From: Streptomyces sp. SPB162
GTDB taxonomy: Bacteria > Actinomycetota > Actinomycetes > Streptomycetales > Streptomycetaceae
Direction of reading: 5' to 3'
DNA length: 64,000 nucleotides
Assembly (NCBI RefSeq): GCF_029504575.1
Contig: NZ_JAQFII010000001.1
Location: 186,001 to 250,000 of the forward strand
Shown here piece by piece: positions 54,013-63,642 of this stretch (position 1 is its first letter; each line of letters opens with the position of its first letter). A program made the position numbers and the translations under genes. The notes beneath the pieces are model-generated. The model was not told the DNA's origin and did no database searches. It saw only the letters and a list, made by a program, of their open reading frames with translations.

Positions 54013-54978
54013 GCCCCCGCAGCCACGACCGCCTTCACCGTCGCCAAGGACGGCTCGGGCCGGTACCGAACCGTGCAGGCCGCCGTCGACGCCGCTCCGG
54101 CGAACAGCGCCTCCCGGATCGTCATCGCCATCAAGCCGGGCACTTACCGGGAGACGGTCAAGATCCCGTCGAACAAGCCGCACCTCACCCTGCAGGGCAC
54201 CGGCGGCAGTCGCCAGGACACCGTCATCGTGCAGAATCACGCCTCAGGAACCCCCAAACCGGGTGGAACCGGCACCTACGGGACGGGCGGCAGCGCCACC
54301 GTCGCCATCGAGGCCGATGACTTCGAGGCCCGCAACCTCACGATCTCCAATGACTTCGACGAGAAGGCCCACCCCGGGATCAGCGCCCAGGCGGTGGCGC
54401 TGCGCACCGCCGCCGACCGGGTGGTGCTCGACACCGTGAGCGTCACGGGCGACCAGGACACCCTTGAGCTGGACGCCGCCGGGAAGAAGCCCGGCCGGGT
54501 CCGCGTCACCAACTCCGAGATCGTGGGCAACGTCGACTTCGTCTTCGGCGGGGCCACCGCCGTGATCGACCGGTCGGTGCTCACCCTCAAGAAGCGGTGG
54601 GACGGGAGCTCGGGAGGCTGCGTCACGGCGCCCAGCACCGCCGCCGGCCGCAAGGGCTTCCTGATCACCCGCTCCACCATCGACGGCGCCGTCGCGCCCG
54701 GGGGCTTCGCCCTCGGCAGGCCCTGGCACGCGGGCGGCGACGCGTCCCTCGACCCGCAGACTACCGTGAGCCACTCGACGCTCGGCAAGCCCGTCAGTGC
54801 CGCCCCGTGGTCCGATATGGGCGGCTTCTCCTGGAAGGACGACCGCTTCGCGGAGTACGGGAACACCGGCCCCGGCGCGGGCGCCGAGGGCCCTGACCGC
54901 CCGTACCTGACCAAGGCGCAGGCGGCCGGCCAGGAGATCGACGACTGGCTGGGCGACTGGACGCCCGCCGGTTCGTAA
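54013..54978 (+). CDS. Pectinesterase (CE8) part of the frame-broken PL1-CE8 enzyme
   Basis: A complete CE8 domain: [35 protein letters not shown] and [15 protein letters not shown] (catalytic Asp pair), and LGRPWHAGG (Arg). It ends [13 protein letters not shown], like the stand-alone CE8 at 22161. No credible start or signal peptide of its own exists; the first ATG-type codon (ATG/GTG at 54073) lies inside the domain. It is therefore best read as the C-terminal half of the PL1 gene before it, put out of frame by one base. Confidence 0.85.
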   Translation, partial: APAATTAFTVAKDGSGRYRTVQAAVDAAPANSASRIVIAIKPGTYRETVKIPSNKPHLTLQGTGGSRQDTVIVQNHASGTPKPGGTGTYGTGGSATVAIEADDFEARNLTISNDFDEKAHPGISAQAVALRTAADRVVLDTVSVTGDQDTLELDAAGKKPGRVRVTNSEIVGNVDFVFGGATAVIDRSVLTLKKRWDGSSGGCVTAPSTAAGRKGFLITRSTIDGAVAPGGFALGRPWHAGGDASLDPQTTVSHSTLGKPVSAAPWSDMGGFSWKDDRFAEYGNTGPGAGAEGPDRPYLTKAQAAGQEIDDWLGDWTPAGS

Positions 54979-54990
54979 GCTCTGTGCGCG

Positions 54991-55037
54991 GACGTCGCGG
55001 GGCGCCGTACCGGCTGCGGTCGGCGCCCCGCGACGTC
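54991..55037. terminator. Strong terminator after the PL1-CE8 gene
   Basis: A perfect 17-bp stem (54991-55007 with 55021-55037) with a 13-nt loop, 12 nt past the CE8 stop. The rest of the 54979-55309 gap holds the arabinose operator and the leader of the importer. Confidence 0.85.
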
Positions 55038-55080
55038 GTGCGATGCGAAACGGTGACCCAAGGGCCCTTGACGCCCTTTC

Positions 55081-55094
55081 TGTTAGCGTTAACA
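55081..55094. promoter_or_regulatory. Arabinose operator before the chvE-mmsA-mmsB importer
   Basis: TGTTAGCGTTAACA, identical to the site in araB. It overlaps the end of a possible promoter (TTGACG 55068-55073, then TAACAC 55090-55095). A half-like copy GTTGCGCTAAC lies at 55340-55350 inside the chvE-like gene. Confidence 0.75.
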
Positions 55095-55309
55095 CTGCTG
55101 TAACGCCAGGCCAGCGACATGGCCAGGCCGGGCACCGGCGGGCTTGCCAACAGCCACCGGGCCCCTGTCGGCCGAGACCGATCCGAGCGCGGTCCCCGCG
55201 CCCTCATCGCACCCCGCCGGCCACGGGGACTCGACCGGTCCGAGGACACCGGGGTCACGCGGAGGCCGTACACGAGCCCCGCCGGCCACGGCACATCACT
55301 GGAGGAAGT

Positions 55310-56407
55310 GTGCGGAAGATATCGACAGGCCTCGCCCTGGTTGCGCTAACAATGGTGTTGGCCGCCTGCGGGCAGGCCGCCAACGGCGTTGGCCCCCATG
55401 CGAAACACGCTGACGCCAAGGGTGGCCTGGTGGGTATCGCGATGCCCACGAAGTCCTCGGAACGCTGGATCAACGACGGCGCCAACATGGTCAAGCAGTT
55501 CCAGGCCAAGGGGTACAAGACCGATCTCCAGTACGGCGACAACGTCGTGGAGAACCAGGTGTCCCAGATCGAGAACATGATCACCAAGGGCGCCCGGCTG
55601 CTGGTCGTCGCCGCCGTCGACGGCTCGTCGCTCACCGATGTGCTGCAGAAGGCCGCGGACGCCGACATCCCGGTGATCTCCTACGACCGGCTCATCCTCG
55701 GCACCAAGAACGTCGACTACTACGCGACCTTCGACAACTACAAGGTCGGCGTCCTCCAGGGCACCTACATCGCCGACAAGCTCGGTCTCAAGGACGGCAA
55801 GGGCCCGTTCAACGTCGAGCTGTTCGGCGGTTCTCCCGACGACAACAACTCCCCGTTCTTCTTCCGGGGCGCGATGAGCGTGCTCAAGCCGTACATCGCC
55901 GACAAAAAGCTCGTCGTCCGCAGCGGTCAGACCAACTTCAACCAGGTCGCCACCCTGCGCTGGGACGGCGGACTCGCGCAGTCCCGGATGGACAACCTGC
56001 TCAGCAAGTCCTACACGTCAGAGCGGGTCGACGCGGTGCTCTCCCCCTACGACGGCATCTCGATCGGCATCCTGTCGTCGCTCAAGGGCGTCGGTTACGG
56101 CGGTGCGGGCAAGGACCTGCCCATCGTCACCGGCCAGGACGCCGAACTGGCGTCGGTGAAGTCCATCATCGCCGGCGAGCAGACCGAGACCGTCTCCAAG
56201 GACACCCGCGCCCTCGCCAAGGTGGCCGTGCAGATGGGTGACGCGGTGCTCAGCGGCGGTAAGCCCCAGGTCAACGACACCAAGCAGTACAACAACGGCA
56301 AGAAGGTCGTACCGGCCTTCCTGCTGCAGCCGGTCAGCGTCGACAAGGACAACTACCGCAAGGTGCTGGTCGACACCGGGCAGCTCTCCGCCGCTCAGCT
56401 CAAGTAG
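55310..56407 (+). CDS. chvE: Multiple-monosaccharide-binding lipoprotein (ChvE type)
   Basis: A 365-residue binding protein with lipobox VLAAC (Cys about residue 16). [36 protein letters not shown] and [22 protein letters not shown] match the ChvE/XylF group for free pentoses and hexoses. GTG 55310 has GGAGGA directly upstream; the frame is open back to 55043 but that part is not signal-like. The upstream operator makes L-arabinose the likely main cargo. Confidence 0.88.
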   Translation: MRKISTGLALVALTMVLAACGQAANGVGPHAKHADAKGGLVGIAMPTKSSERWINDGANMVKQFQAKGYKTDLQYGDNVVENQVSQIENMITKGARLLVVAAVDGSSLTDVLQKAADADIPVISYDRLILGTKNVDYYATFDNYKVGVLQGTYIADKLGLKDGKGPFNVELFGGSPDDNNSPFFFRGAMSVLKPYIADKKLVVRSGQTNFNQVATLRWDGGLAQSRMDNLLSKSYTSERVDAVLSPYDGISIGILSSLKGVGYGGAGKDLPIVTGQDAELASVKSIIAGEQTETVSKDTRALAKVAVQMGDAVLSGGKPQVNDTKQYNNGKKVVPAFLLQPVSVDKDNYRKVLVDTGQLSAAQLK

Positions 56408-56546
56408 CCGGCTCCGGGGAGCTGCTCCCCGACCTGTCCCCGACCTGTTCCGCGGCGGCCCAAGGCCGGGCCCCCGGAACGCTGGTGAGGGCGGCCCGGC
56501 CTACCAGGCCGACCGCCCCCGCCACCGACCCGAACGGATGCACATC

Positions 56547-58094
56547 ATGGCCGGACCCGTCCTGGAGATGCGTTCGATCAGCAAGTCCTTCCCCGGCGTC
56601 AAAGCGCTCTCCGACGTCAACCTGAGCGTGGCGCCCGGCGAGGTCCACGCCGTCTGCGGTGAGAACGGCGCAGGCAAGTCCACCCTGATGAAGGTGCTCA
56701 GCGGGGTGTACCCGCACGGCACGTACGAGGGCGACATCCTTTTCGAGGGTGAGCCGTGCGCGTTCAAGGACATCCGGGCGAGCGAGCAGCGCGGCATCGT
56801 GATCATCCATCAGGAACTCGCCCTGGTGCCCTACTTGTCCATCGCGGAGAACATCTTCCTGGGCAACGAGCACGCCTCGCGCGGCATCATCAGCTGGCAC
56901 CGCACCCTCACCCACGCGAAGAAGCTCCTGCAGCGGGTGGGTCTGCACGAGAACCCGCAGACCCGGGTCGCGGACATCGGGGTGGGCAAACAGCAGTTGG
57001 TCGAGATCGCCAAGGCGCTCGCCAAGGAGGTCAAGCTCCTGATCCTGGACGAGCCGACGGCCGCGCTGAACGACGAGGACAGCCGCAAGCTGCTCGACCT
57101 CATCCTCGAACTCAAGGCGCAGGGGATCTCCTGCATCATCATCTCGCACAAGCTCAACGAGATCGCCCGCGTCGCCGACTCCGTCACCATCCTGCGGGAC
57201 GGCCGGACCATCGAGACCGTCGCCGTCGGCACCGAGGGCATCTCCGAGGACCGGATCATCCGGGGCATGGTCGGCCGCGACCTCGACCACCGCTACCCCG
57301 AGCGCACCCCCGACATCGGTGACGTCGCCTTCGCCATCGAGGACTGGACCGTCCTCCATCCGATCGACCACCAGCGCAAGGTGGTCGACGACGTCTCGGT
57401 CCATGTGCGGCGCGGCGAGATCGTCGGCGTCGCCGGCCTGATGGGCGCCGGCCGTACCGAGCTGGCGATGAGCGTCTTCGGCCGCTCCTACGGCCGGTAC
57501 ACCGGCGGGCGGGTGCTGCTCGACGGGGTCGAGATCAGGACCCGTACGGTGCCGGAGGCGATCGGGCACGGCCTCGCGTACGTCACCGAGGACCGAAAGC
57601 AGCTCGGGCTCAACCTGTCCGAGGACATCAGCCGGAACATCTCGCTGAGCGCGCTGGGAAAGGTCTCCCGGCGCGGCTGGGTCAACGAGCACGAGGAGAC
57701 GCGGGTCGCGGAGAAGTTCCGCGCCTCGATGAACATCAAGGCGCCCTCGGTGTTCGCGGAGACCGGCAAGCTCAGCGGCGGCAACCAGCAGAAGGTCGTC
57801 CTCAGCAAGTGGATCTTCTCCGAGCCCGACGTGCTGATCCTCGACGAGCCCACCCGCGGCATCGACGTCGGCGCGAAGGCCGAGATCTACTCGGTGATCG
57901 CCGACCTGGCCGCCCAGGGCAAGGCGGTCCTGGTCATCTCCTCGGAACTGCCCGAGCTGCTCGGCCTGTGCGACCGGATCTACACCATGGCCGAAGGCCG
58001 GCTCACCGGCGAGGTGGACCGCACCGACGCCACTCAGGAATCACTCATGCGCCTCATGACCGTGAGCGCGGCAACCCAGAACGAGCAGGTGTGA
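56547..58094 (+). CDS. mmsA: Sugar ABC transporter ATP-binding protein (MmsA/GguA type)
   Basis: A 515-residue double ATPase: Walker [10 protein letters not shown] (about residue 38), Walker [12 protein letters not shown], second signature [14 protein letters not shown] and Walker [10 protein letters not shown]. It begins [19 protein letters not shown]. An alternative in-frame ATG lies 9 nt upstream (56538). It energises the importer with its binding protein before it and its permease after it (3-nt gap). Confidence 0.9.
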   Translation: MAGPVLEMRSISKSFPGVKALSDVNLSVAPGEVHAVCGENGAGKSTLMKVLSGVYPHGTYEGDILFEGEPCAFKDIRASEQRGIVIIHQELALVPYLSIAENIFLGNEHASRGIISWHRTLTHAKKLLQRVGLHENPQTRVADIGVGKQQLVEIAKALAKEVKLLILDEPTAALNDEDSRKLLDLILELKAQGISCIIISHKLNEIARVADSVTILRDGRTIETVAVGTEGISEDRIIRGMVGRDLDHRYPERTPDIGDVAFAIEDWTVLHPIDHQRKVVDDVSVHVRRGEIVGVAGLMGAGRTELAMSVFGRSYGRYTGGRVLLDGVEIRTRTVPEAIGHGLAYVTEDRKQLGLNLSEDISRNISLSALGKVSRRGWVNEHEETRVAEKFRASMNIKAPSVFAETGKLSGGNQQKVVLSKWIFSEPDVLILDEPTRGIDVGAKAEIYSVIADLAAQGKAVLVISSELPELLGLCDRIYTMAEGRLTGEVDRTDATQESLMRLMTVSAATQNEQV

Positions 58095-58097
58095 CGC

Positions 58098-59351
58098 ATG
58101 GCCCAGACACAGACCTCCGGCATCGAGCCGAGCACACCCACCGACGGTAAGCCGACCGGCCCCACGGGTGCCGGCAGCGGGGTGGGGCAACAGCTGGTCC
58201 AGGCCCTGCGCGGCAACATCCGCCAGTACGGCATGCTGGTCGCGCTGGCGCTGATCATCGTGCTCTTCCAGATCTGGACCGACGGCACCCTCCTCAAGCC
58301 GCTCAACGTCACCAACCTGATCCAGCAGAACAGCTACATCCTGATCCTGGCCATCGGCATGATGATCGTCATCATCGCGGGCCACATCGACCTGTCGGTC
58401 GGCTCGCTCGCCGCCTTCGTCGGGGCGGCCGCCGCGGTGATGATGGTGAAACACGACGTGCCCTGGCCGGTGGCGCTCGTCGTCGCCCTGCTGATCGGCG
58501 CGGTCGCCGGCGCCTGGCAGGGGTTCTGGATCGCCTACGTCGGCATCCCGTCCTTCATCGTCACGCTGGCCGGCATGCTGCTGTTCCGCGGTGGCACCCA
58601 GATCCTGCTCCAGGGTCAGTCCGTGGCCCCGTTCCCGCGCGGTTTCCAGAAGATCAGCAGCGGCTTCATGCCGGAGGTCGGCCCGTACACCGACTATCAC
58701 AACCTGACCCTGCTGCTCGGCATCGCCGTGCTGGCGATCGCGGTGTTCCAGGAGTTCCGCGGCCGTCGCCAGGCCGCGAGCTTCGGGCTCGACCTGCTGC
58801 CGGTGGGCTTCTTCATCGCCAAGCTGGTGGCCATCGCCGCCGCGGTGACCGTGTTCACCCTGACGCTCGCCAGCTACCACGGCTTCCCCATCGTGCTGCT
58901 CATCCTGGGCGCCCTGCTGGTCGGCTTCGGCTACCTGATGCGCAACTCGATCCTCGGCCGCCACACCTACGCGATCGGCGGCAACGAGCCGGCCGCCCGG
59001 CTGTCCGGTGTGAAGAGCAAGCGCGTCGTCTTCCTGGCGTTCGTGAACATGGGCGTCCTGGCCGCGCTGGCCGGCATGGTCTTCGCGGCCCGGCTCAACG
59101 CCGGTACGCCGCAGGCCGGTATCAACTTCGAGCTGGAGGCGATCGCGGCGGCCTTCATCGGCGGCGCCTCGGCCTCCGGCGGCGTCGGCACCGTCCTCGG
59201 TGCGATCATCGGCGGTCTGGTGCTCGGCGTGCTCAACAACGGCATGTCACTGGTGGGCATCGGCACCGACTACCAGCAGGTCATCAAGGGCCTGGTGCTG
59301 TTGGCGGCCGTCGGCTTCGACGTCTACAACAAGCGCAAGGTCGGCTCCTGA
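58098..59351 (+). CDS. mmsB: Sugar ABC transporter permease (MmsB/GguB type)
   Basis: A 417-residue BPD_transp_2 permease, longer than the YtfT/YjfF type because of extra helices in the middle, as in GguB/XylH. MMIVIIAGHIDLSVGSLAAF is the family motif. GTVLGAIIGGLVLGVLNNGM is near the end. It acts as a homodimer with the ATPase. A strong terminator follows. Confidence 0.9.
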   Translation: MAQTQTSGIEPSTPTDGKPTGPTGAGSGVGQQLVQALRGNIRQYGMLVALALIIVLFQIWTDGTLLKPLNVTNLIQQNSYILILAIGMMIVIIAGHIDLSVGSLAAFVGAAAAVMMVKHDVPWPVALVVALLIGAVAGAWQGFWIAYVGIPSFIVTLAGMLLFRGGTQILLQGQSVAPFPRGFQKISSGFMPEVGPYTDYHNLTLLLGIAVLAIAVFQEFRGRRQAASFGLDLLPVGFFIAKLVAIAAAVTVFTLTLASYHGFPIVLLILGALLVGFGYLMRNSILGRHTYAIGGNEPAARLSGVKSKRVVFLAFVNMGVLAALAGMVFAARLNAGTPQAGINFELEAIAAAFIGGASASGGVGTVLGAIIGGLVLGVLNNGMSLVGIGTDYQQVIKGLVLLAAVGFDVYNKRKVGS

Positions 59352-59374
59352 CCTGACGCCTTCCCCACGTGCTG

Positions 59375-59415
59375 CGCCGCCGGCCCCCGAGAGCAGTTCT
59401 CGGGGGCCGGCGGCG
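59375..59415. terminator. Bidirectional terminator between mmsB and LacI genes
   Basis: A perfect 18-bp stem (59375-59392 with 59398-59415) with loop GCAGT, between convergent genes. Confidence 0.9.
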
Positions 59416-59434
59416 TATCGGCACGGCGCGCGGC

Positions 59435-60484
59435 TCAGATCACCGGGGTCGTCGTGCTGCCCCGCACGATGAGCTGAGGTTCGATCACATGGTGCGGGAT
59501 GCCGGTACGGTCGCCGCCCTCGATCCGGTCCAGCAGCAGCCGGATGCTGGCCCGGCCGACCGCGGCGAAATCCTGCCGGACGGTCGTCAACGGGGGCGCG
59601 AAGAACTCCGCCTCGGGGATGTCGTCGAAGCCGGCGATCGCCACGTCCACGGGGATCCGCACCCCCGCCTCCCGGAAGGCGCGCATGATACCCAGGGCCA
59701 TCTGGTCGTTGGCGGCGAATACCGCCGTCAGATCGGATCCCCCGGCACCCCGGCGACCGACGCGGCCGGCGAGTTCCTGACCGGCGCGGTAGCCGGAGAG
59801 CGGGCTCCAGTCGCCGATCAGCGGCGGTGGCACCTCGGCGCCCGCCGCCTTCAGGGCCGCCTGCCACCCCGCCAATCGGGCCGCCGCCTCCAGCCAGTCC
59901 TGCGGGCCCGCCACGTGCCAGACGGTGCGGTGGCCGCACCCGAGCAGATGGTCCGTGACCAATCGGGCGCCCAGGTTCTGATCCACCGACACGCTGGGGA
60001 TCTCCAGGTCGTGGCCGCCCTCGACGGTCACCACCGGGAAGGGGTGGCGCAGCTCGAACAGCGCGGCGGCCGCCTCGCGCTGCGGGGTGATCACCACAGC
60101 GCCCTCCACACCCCACTCACCGAGGTGTTGCAGCGCCTCGGTGAGGCTGAGCCGGCTGAGCGCCCGCCCGCTGACCGTCGAGACCATGTACCCCTCGGCC
60201 CGGGCCGACTCCGCCAGCCCCGCGACGGTGCTGGCCGGGCCGAACAGCGTGGTGTCCGCCGCGACCACACCCAGCGTGCGGGTGCGCCGGGTGGCCAGGG
60301 CCCGTGCGGTGGAGTTGCGGCGGTAACCGAGCTCGTCGATCGCCTTCTGTACCCCCGCCCGGGTCACCTCGCGCACGTTCGGGTGGCCGCTGAGCACCCG
60401 GGACACGGTCTGGTGCGAGACCCCGGCCAGGTGGGCGACGTCCGCCATGGTAGGGAGACGGGTGTCGTCGGCAGGCCGTGGCAC
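59435..60484 (-). CDS. LacI-family repressor, probable arabinose regulator
   Basis: 349 residues. The helix-turn-helix reads TMADVAHLAGVSHQTVSRVL; the sensor domain ends FDDIPEAEFFAPPLTTVRQDF. I chose GTG 60484, preceded by AGGAGGG at a short spacing; GTG 60505 and an ATG further in are alternatives. Position between the arabinose-type importer and alditol oxidase, with an arabinose-class operator 40 nt upstream, suggests it is the regulator that binds TGTTARCGNTAACA-like sites and represses itself. This is inference; the second LacI (61891) is the competitor. Confidence 0.85.
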   Translation of the reverse strand: MPRPADDTRLPTMADVAHLAGVSHQTVSRVLSGHPNVREVTRAGVQKAIDELGYRRNSTARALATRRTRTLGVVAADTTLFGPASTVAGLAESARAEGYMVSTVSGRALSRLSLTEALQHLGEWGVEGAVVITPQREAAAALFELRHPFPVVTVEGGHDLEIPSVSVDQNLGARLVTDHLLGCGHRTVWHVAGPQDWLEAAARLAGWQAALKAAGAEVPPPLIGDWSPLSGYRAGQELAGRVGRRGAGGSDLTAVFAANDQMALGIMRAFREAGVRIPVDVAIAGFDDIPEAEFFAPPLTTVRQDFAAVGRASIRLLLDRIEGGDRTGIPHHVIEPQLIVRGSTTTPVI

Positions 60485-60523
60485 GGACCCTCCTGGTGCT
60501 GACACGATGAAGAACGAATGTAA

Positions 60524-60539
60524 TTGTTAACGATAACAA
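60524..60539. promoter_or_regulatory. Arabinose-class operator between LacI and alditol oxidase
   Basis: TTGTTAACGATAACAA is a 16-bp near-palindrome fitting TGTTARCGNTAACA. It lies 25 nt before ATG 60565 and 39 nt before GTG 60484, so it can serve both divergent genes. Confidence 0.7.
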
Positions 60540-60564
60540 AGTTGCCCGATCAGAAAGACGAGCG

Positions 60565-61836
60565 ATGATGACTTCCCCGCCGATCAACTGGGCCGGCAAC
60601 GTGACGTTCAGGGCCCGACAGGTGCACAGCCCGTCCTCGGTCGAGGAGCTGCGGCAGATCGTGGCCTCGTCGCAGAGCATTCGCGCGCTCGGGACCGGGC
60701 ACTCCTTCAACCTCGTCGCGGACACCGAGGGCGATCTCGTGCGCCTGGACGGCCTGCCGCCCCGGATCGACATCGACCGCCGCGCTTCAACCGTGACCGT
60801 CGCCGGCGGACTGCGGTACGCGCAGGTCGCCCGAGAGCTGCACCAGGAGGGCTTCGCCCTGGCGAACATGGCGTCGCTGCCGCAGATCTCGGTCGCGGGA
60901 GCCGTCGCCACCGGCACGCACGGCTCGGGGAACGGCCTGCGCGGCCTGGCCACGGCCGTGGCGGGGCTGCGCCTGGTCGGTCCGGGCGGCCGGCTGACGG
61001 AGCTGCGCCGCGAGAACCCGCAGGACCAGCTTGCCGGGGCCGTGATCGGGCTGGGTGCCCTCGGCATCGTCACCGACCTCACCCTCGACATCGAGCCGTC
61101 CTACGACGTCGCCCAGTGGGTCTACGACGGGCTCTCCCTCGACCGGCTGTCGGACGGTTTCGACGAGATCTCCGGCGCCGGCTACAGCGTCAGCGTGTTC
61201 ACCGACTGGCACGCGGACGCCGCCCAGATCTGGCTCAAGACGCGGACGGACCGGCCGGGCGCCGGACGCCCCGGCGACCGTTGGCTCGGAGCCCGGCCGG
61301 CCGACGGCCCGCGCCACCCGATCCCGACCATGCCCGGCACCTGGTGCACCGTGCAGTCGGGCATCCCCGGGCCGTGGCACGAACGGCTCCCCCATTTCCG
61401 GCCGGACTTCACCCCGAGCAGCGGAGCGGAGCTGCAGTCCGAGCTGCTCCTCCCGCGCGCGGCGGCCCGCGAGGCCTTCGTGGTCCTGCGCGACCTGGGC
61501 GACCGCATACGTCCCTGCCTGCAGATCTCGGAGGTCCGCACCGTCGCGGCGGACGACCTCTGGCTCAGCCCCGCCTACCGGCAGGACTCCGTAGCGCTGC
61601 ACTTCACCTGGAACGAGGACACGGCGGCGGTCCTGCCGGTCCTCGCCGCCATCGAGAACCGCCTCGTACCGCTCGGGGGCCGGCCCCACTGGGGAAAACT
61701 GACCACCCTCGTACCGGAGGACGTCATCGGCCGCTACGAGCGCGCCGGCGACTTCGAGAAGCTGATGGCCCAGCACGATCCCGCCGGGGTCTTCCGCAAC
61801 GGCTTCGTGGACGACCTGTTCCCCCGTACGTCGTAG
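60565..61836 (+). CDS. aldO: Alditol oxidase
   Basis: A 423-residue FAD enzyme very like AldO of Streptomyces coelicolor: INWAGNVTFRARQ at the start, GTGHSFN with the histidine expected to hold FAD covalently (His46), VAGAVATGTHGSGNGL, GIPGPWHERLPHFRPDFTPS, and the substrate-site block LSPAYRQDSVALHFTWNED. It oxidises terminal hydroxyls of polyols (xylitol, sorbitol) to the aldose with release of hydrogen peroxide. No signal peptide. Two ATGs in a row start it. Control by the arabinose operator suggests pentitols from arabinose or xylose as natural substrates, which is inference. Confidence 0.92.
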   Translation: MMTSPPINWAGNVTFRARQVHSPSSVEELRQIVASSQSIRALGTGHSFNLVADTEGDLVRLDGLPPRIDIDRRASTVTVAGGLRYAQVARELHQEGFALANMASLPQISVAGAVATGTHGSGNGLRGLATAVAGLRLVGPGGRLTELRRENPQDQLAGAVIGLGALGIVTDLTLDIEPSYDVAQWVYDGLSLDRLSDGFDEISGAGYSVSVFTDWHADAAQIWLKTRTDRPGAGRPGDRWLGARPADGPRHPIPTMPGTWCTVQSGIPGPWHERLPHFRPDFTPSSGAELQSELLLPRAAAREAFVVLRDLGDRIRPCLQISEVRTVAADDLWLSPAYRQDSVALHFTWNEDTAAVLPVLAAIENRLVPLGGRPHWGKLTTLVPEDVIGRYERAGDFEKLMAQHDPAGVFRNGFVDDLFPRTS

Positions 61837-61846
61837 CCCGTTCCGT

Positions 61847-61882
61847 TCCTCCCGTGCGCGCTGCGGCACACCCACGGGAGGA
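61847..61882. terminator. Terminator between aldO and LacI genes
   Basis: A 10-bp perfect stem (TCCTCCCGTG / CACGGGAGGA) with a 16-nt loop, between convergent genes. Confidence 0.6.
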
Positions 61883-61890
61883 GCCCGCGC

Positions 61891-62922
61891 TCAGCGGGAC
61901 GGGGCTGGGCCCGTGCTCCTGCGCAGCACCATCTCGGGGGGCACCAGGATGTGGTGGCGCGAGTGGCCGACGCCGGCCAGCTGCTCCACCAGGAGCTCCA
62001 GCGCGCGACGTCCCAGCTCGCCGAAGTCCTGGCGCACGGTGGTCAGCGGCGGGGAGAAGTAGGCGGCCTCGGAGATGTCGTCGAACCCGATGACGCTGAT
62101 GTCACCGGGGATCGCCCGGCCCGACTCGTGCAACGCCCGGAGCAGGCCGAGCGCCATGTGGTCGTTGGCGCAGAACACCGCCGTGACCTCGGGGTCCGCG
62201 GCCAGCCCCAGCCCGGCCTCGTACCCTGAGCGGGCGCTCCAGTCCCCGCTCCGCACCGTGGGCACCGGCGCGCCCGCCGCCTCCAGCGCCCGGCGCCAGC
62301 CGTTCTGCCGGGCGGTGGTCTCCAACCAGCCGGGCGGGCCCGCGACATGATGCACCGTCGGGTGCCCGAGGTCGAGCAGGTGCCGGGTGGCCGCCAGAGC
62401 GCCCGACTCGTTGTCGATCGCCACCACCGGCACGTGGGACTCGCTGCCGGAGCCGACCGCGACCACCGGCACCACGGTCGAGAGTTTGCCGAGCGCGCTG
62501 ACCGCCGACGTCTGCGGCGCGATCACCGCGATACCCTCCACGCCTTGGTCACGCAGCCGGTCCACGGCTTCCTGCACCGATCGGCTGTCCAGGGACCGCA
62601 GACTCGCCACACTGACGAAGTAGCCCGCGCTGCGCGCCGCCTGCTCGATCCCGTCGAGCATCGAGGCGGGCCCGTAGAGCACGCTGCCGAAGCTGACGAC
62701 GCCCAGTGTCTGGGAGCGCCGGGTGACCAGGGCCCGCGCCGCCGAGTTGGGCCGGTAGTCCAGCTGGCGGATCGCGGCGAGCACCCGGTCGCGGGTCTCC
62801 TCGCGTACGTGCGAGGCCCCGTTGAGGACCCGCGACACCGTCTGGTGGGACACGCCCGCGACCCGGGCCACGTCCGCCATCACCGGCGGACGCGCTTCGG
62901 GATCCATCCGCCCGCTACCCAC
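61891..62922 (-). CDS. LacI-family transcriptional regulator
   Basis: 343 residues. The HTH reads VMADVARVAGVSHQTVSRVLNG; the sensor domain ends FDDISEAAYFSPPLTTVRQDF. It is a close paralogue of 59435-60484 (shared HTH core, PPLTTVRQDF and GHPTVHHVAGP versus GHRTVWHVAGP). I chose GTG 62922, with GAGGGG 9 nt upstream; ATG 62907 is possible. No obvious target operon adjoins it, but TTGTTCGCGATCAC (about 63003-63016) upstream could be its own operator. Confidence 0.87.
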   Translation of the reverse strand: MGSGRMDPEARPPVMADVARVAGVSHQTVSRVLNGASHVREETRDRVLAAIRQLDYRPNSAARALVTRRSQTLGVVSFGSVLYGPASMLDGIEQAARSAGYFVSVASLRSLDSRSVQEAVDRLRDQGVEGIAVIAPQTSAVSALGKLSTVVPVVAVGSGSESHVPVVAIDNESGALAATRHLLDLGHPTVHHVAGPPGWLETTARQNGWRRALEAAGAPVPTVRSGDWSARSGYEAGLGLAADPEVTAVFCANDHMALGLLRALHESGRAIPGDISVIGFDDISEAAYFSPPLTTVRQDFGELGRRALELLVEQLAGVGHSRHHILVPPEMVLRRSTGPAPSR

Positions 62923-63158
62923 GTGTCAGTACCCCTCCTCGGCGATTCCCGGCGGCCGCCCGTCCTGGGGCGACCTTCGTACGGTCACTGGGGAAGAGTC
63001 TATTTGTTCGCGATCACAGAACAAGGCACGAACCCGCGACGGTGTGAGCGCCGACTGGGGTCGGTCCGAGCCTGGTTCGGCACCTACCCGGGAAGGGCGC
63101 CGCTACCGCTACCATGATCATCTCGGCGGATCTGCCGAGTTCGTTCCTTGGGGGAATC
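62923..63158. promoter_or_regulatory. Divergent intergenic region
   Basis: It carries TTGTTCGCGATCAC near 63003, half-similar to a LacI site, and a small hairpin CTCGGC/GCCGAG at 63122-63139 before the secreted protein. Nothing else is recognisable. Confidence 0.35.
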
Positions 63159-63618
63159 TTGCGTTTCCAGTACACCGTCGCGGCCTGCGCCGCCGCGCTC
63201 GCCGTCCTGATCGTCCCGCTCGCCGCCACGCCCGCCGCGGCCGCCCTGCCGACCACCTCGGACACCGTGACGGAGCACGAATTCTCCGGGCACATGGACA
63301 TCGGGTGGCGGGTCCAGCCGTACCGGCTGGACCCCATTCAGATCACTCTGAAGGACACGGCGACGGACGGCTACTCCATCGGCATCCGGCTGGTCACGTA
63401 CGGCGAGAACGGCAAGATCATCTGGAAGTTGCGGACCATCCCGGCCGGCCAGGACACCGCCTACTGGACGACGTACGCCGAGCCGGGCGGTTACATCAGC
63501 TCCGGCCTACTTCGACGTCTGCAAGATCAAGGTGAGCACCGGCACCCTCTGGTCCTGCGAGTCCTCGAGGGTGATGAACGCCCCGTTCGACGACTCCTCG
63601 GTGAGTCGACTGGGCTGA
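63159..63618 (+). CDS. Small secreted protein of unknown function, frame-broken near the end
   Basis: TTG 63159 follows GGGGGAA at good spacing and begins a clear Sec signal (VAACAAALAVLIVPLAATPAAA). The mature part (TVTEHEFSGHMDIGWRV; DGYSIGIRLVTYGENGK) is of no family I know. The frame shifts after YISS near 63504: one base too many. Skipping it gives AYFDVCKIKVSTGTLWSCES and a stop at 63618, for about 152 residues with two C-terminal cysteines. Read as is, it would run on to 63752. It may be a sequencing error. Confidence 0.6.
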
Positions 63619-63642
63619 GCACCGACACCACCCTGCCACGCG

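Noticed and set aside
55340..55350. GTTGCGCTAAC inside the chvE-like gene as an operator
   Set aside because: It is one base shorter than the arabinose sites and lies in signal-peptide codons; kept only as a remark.
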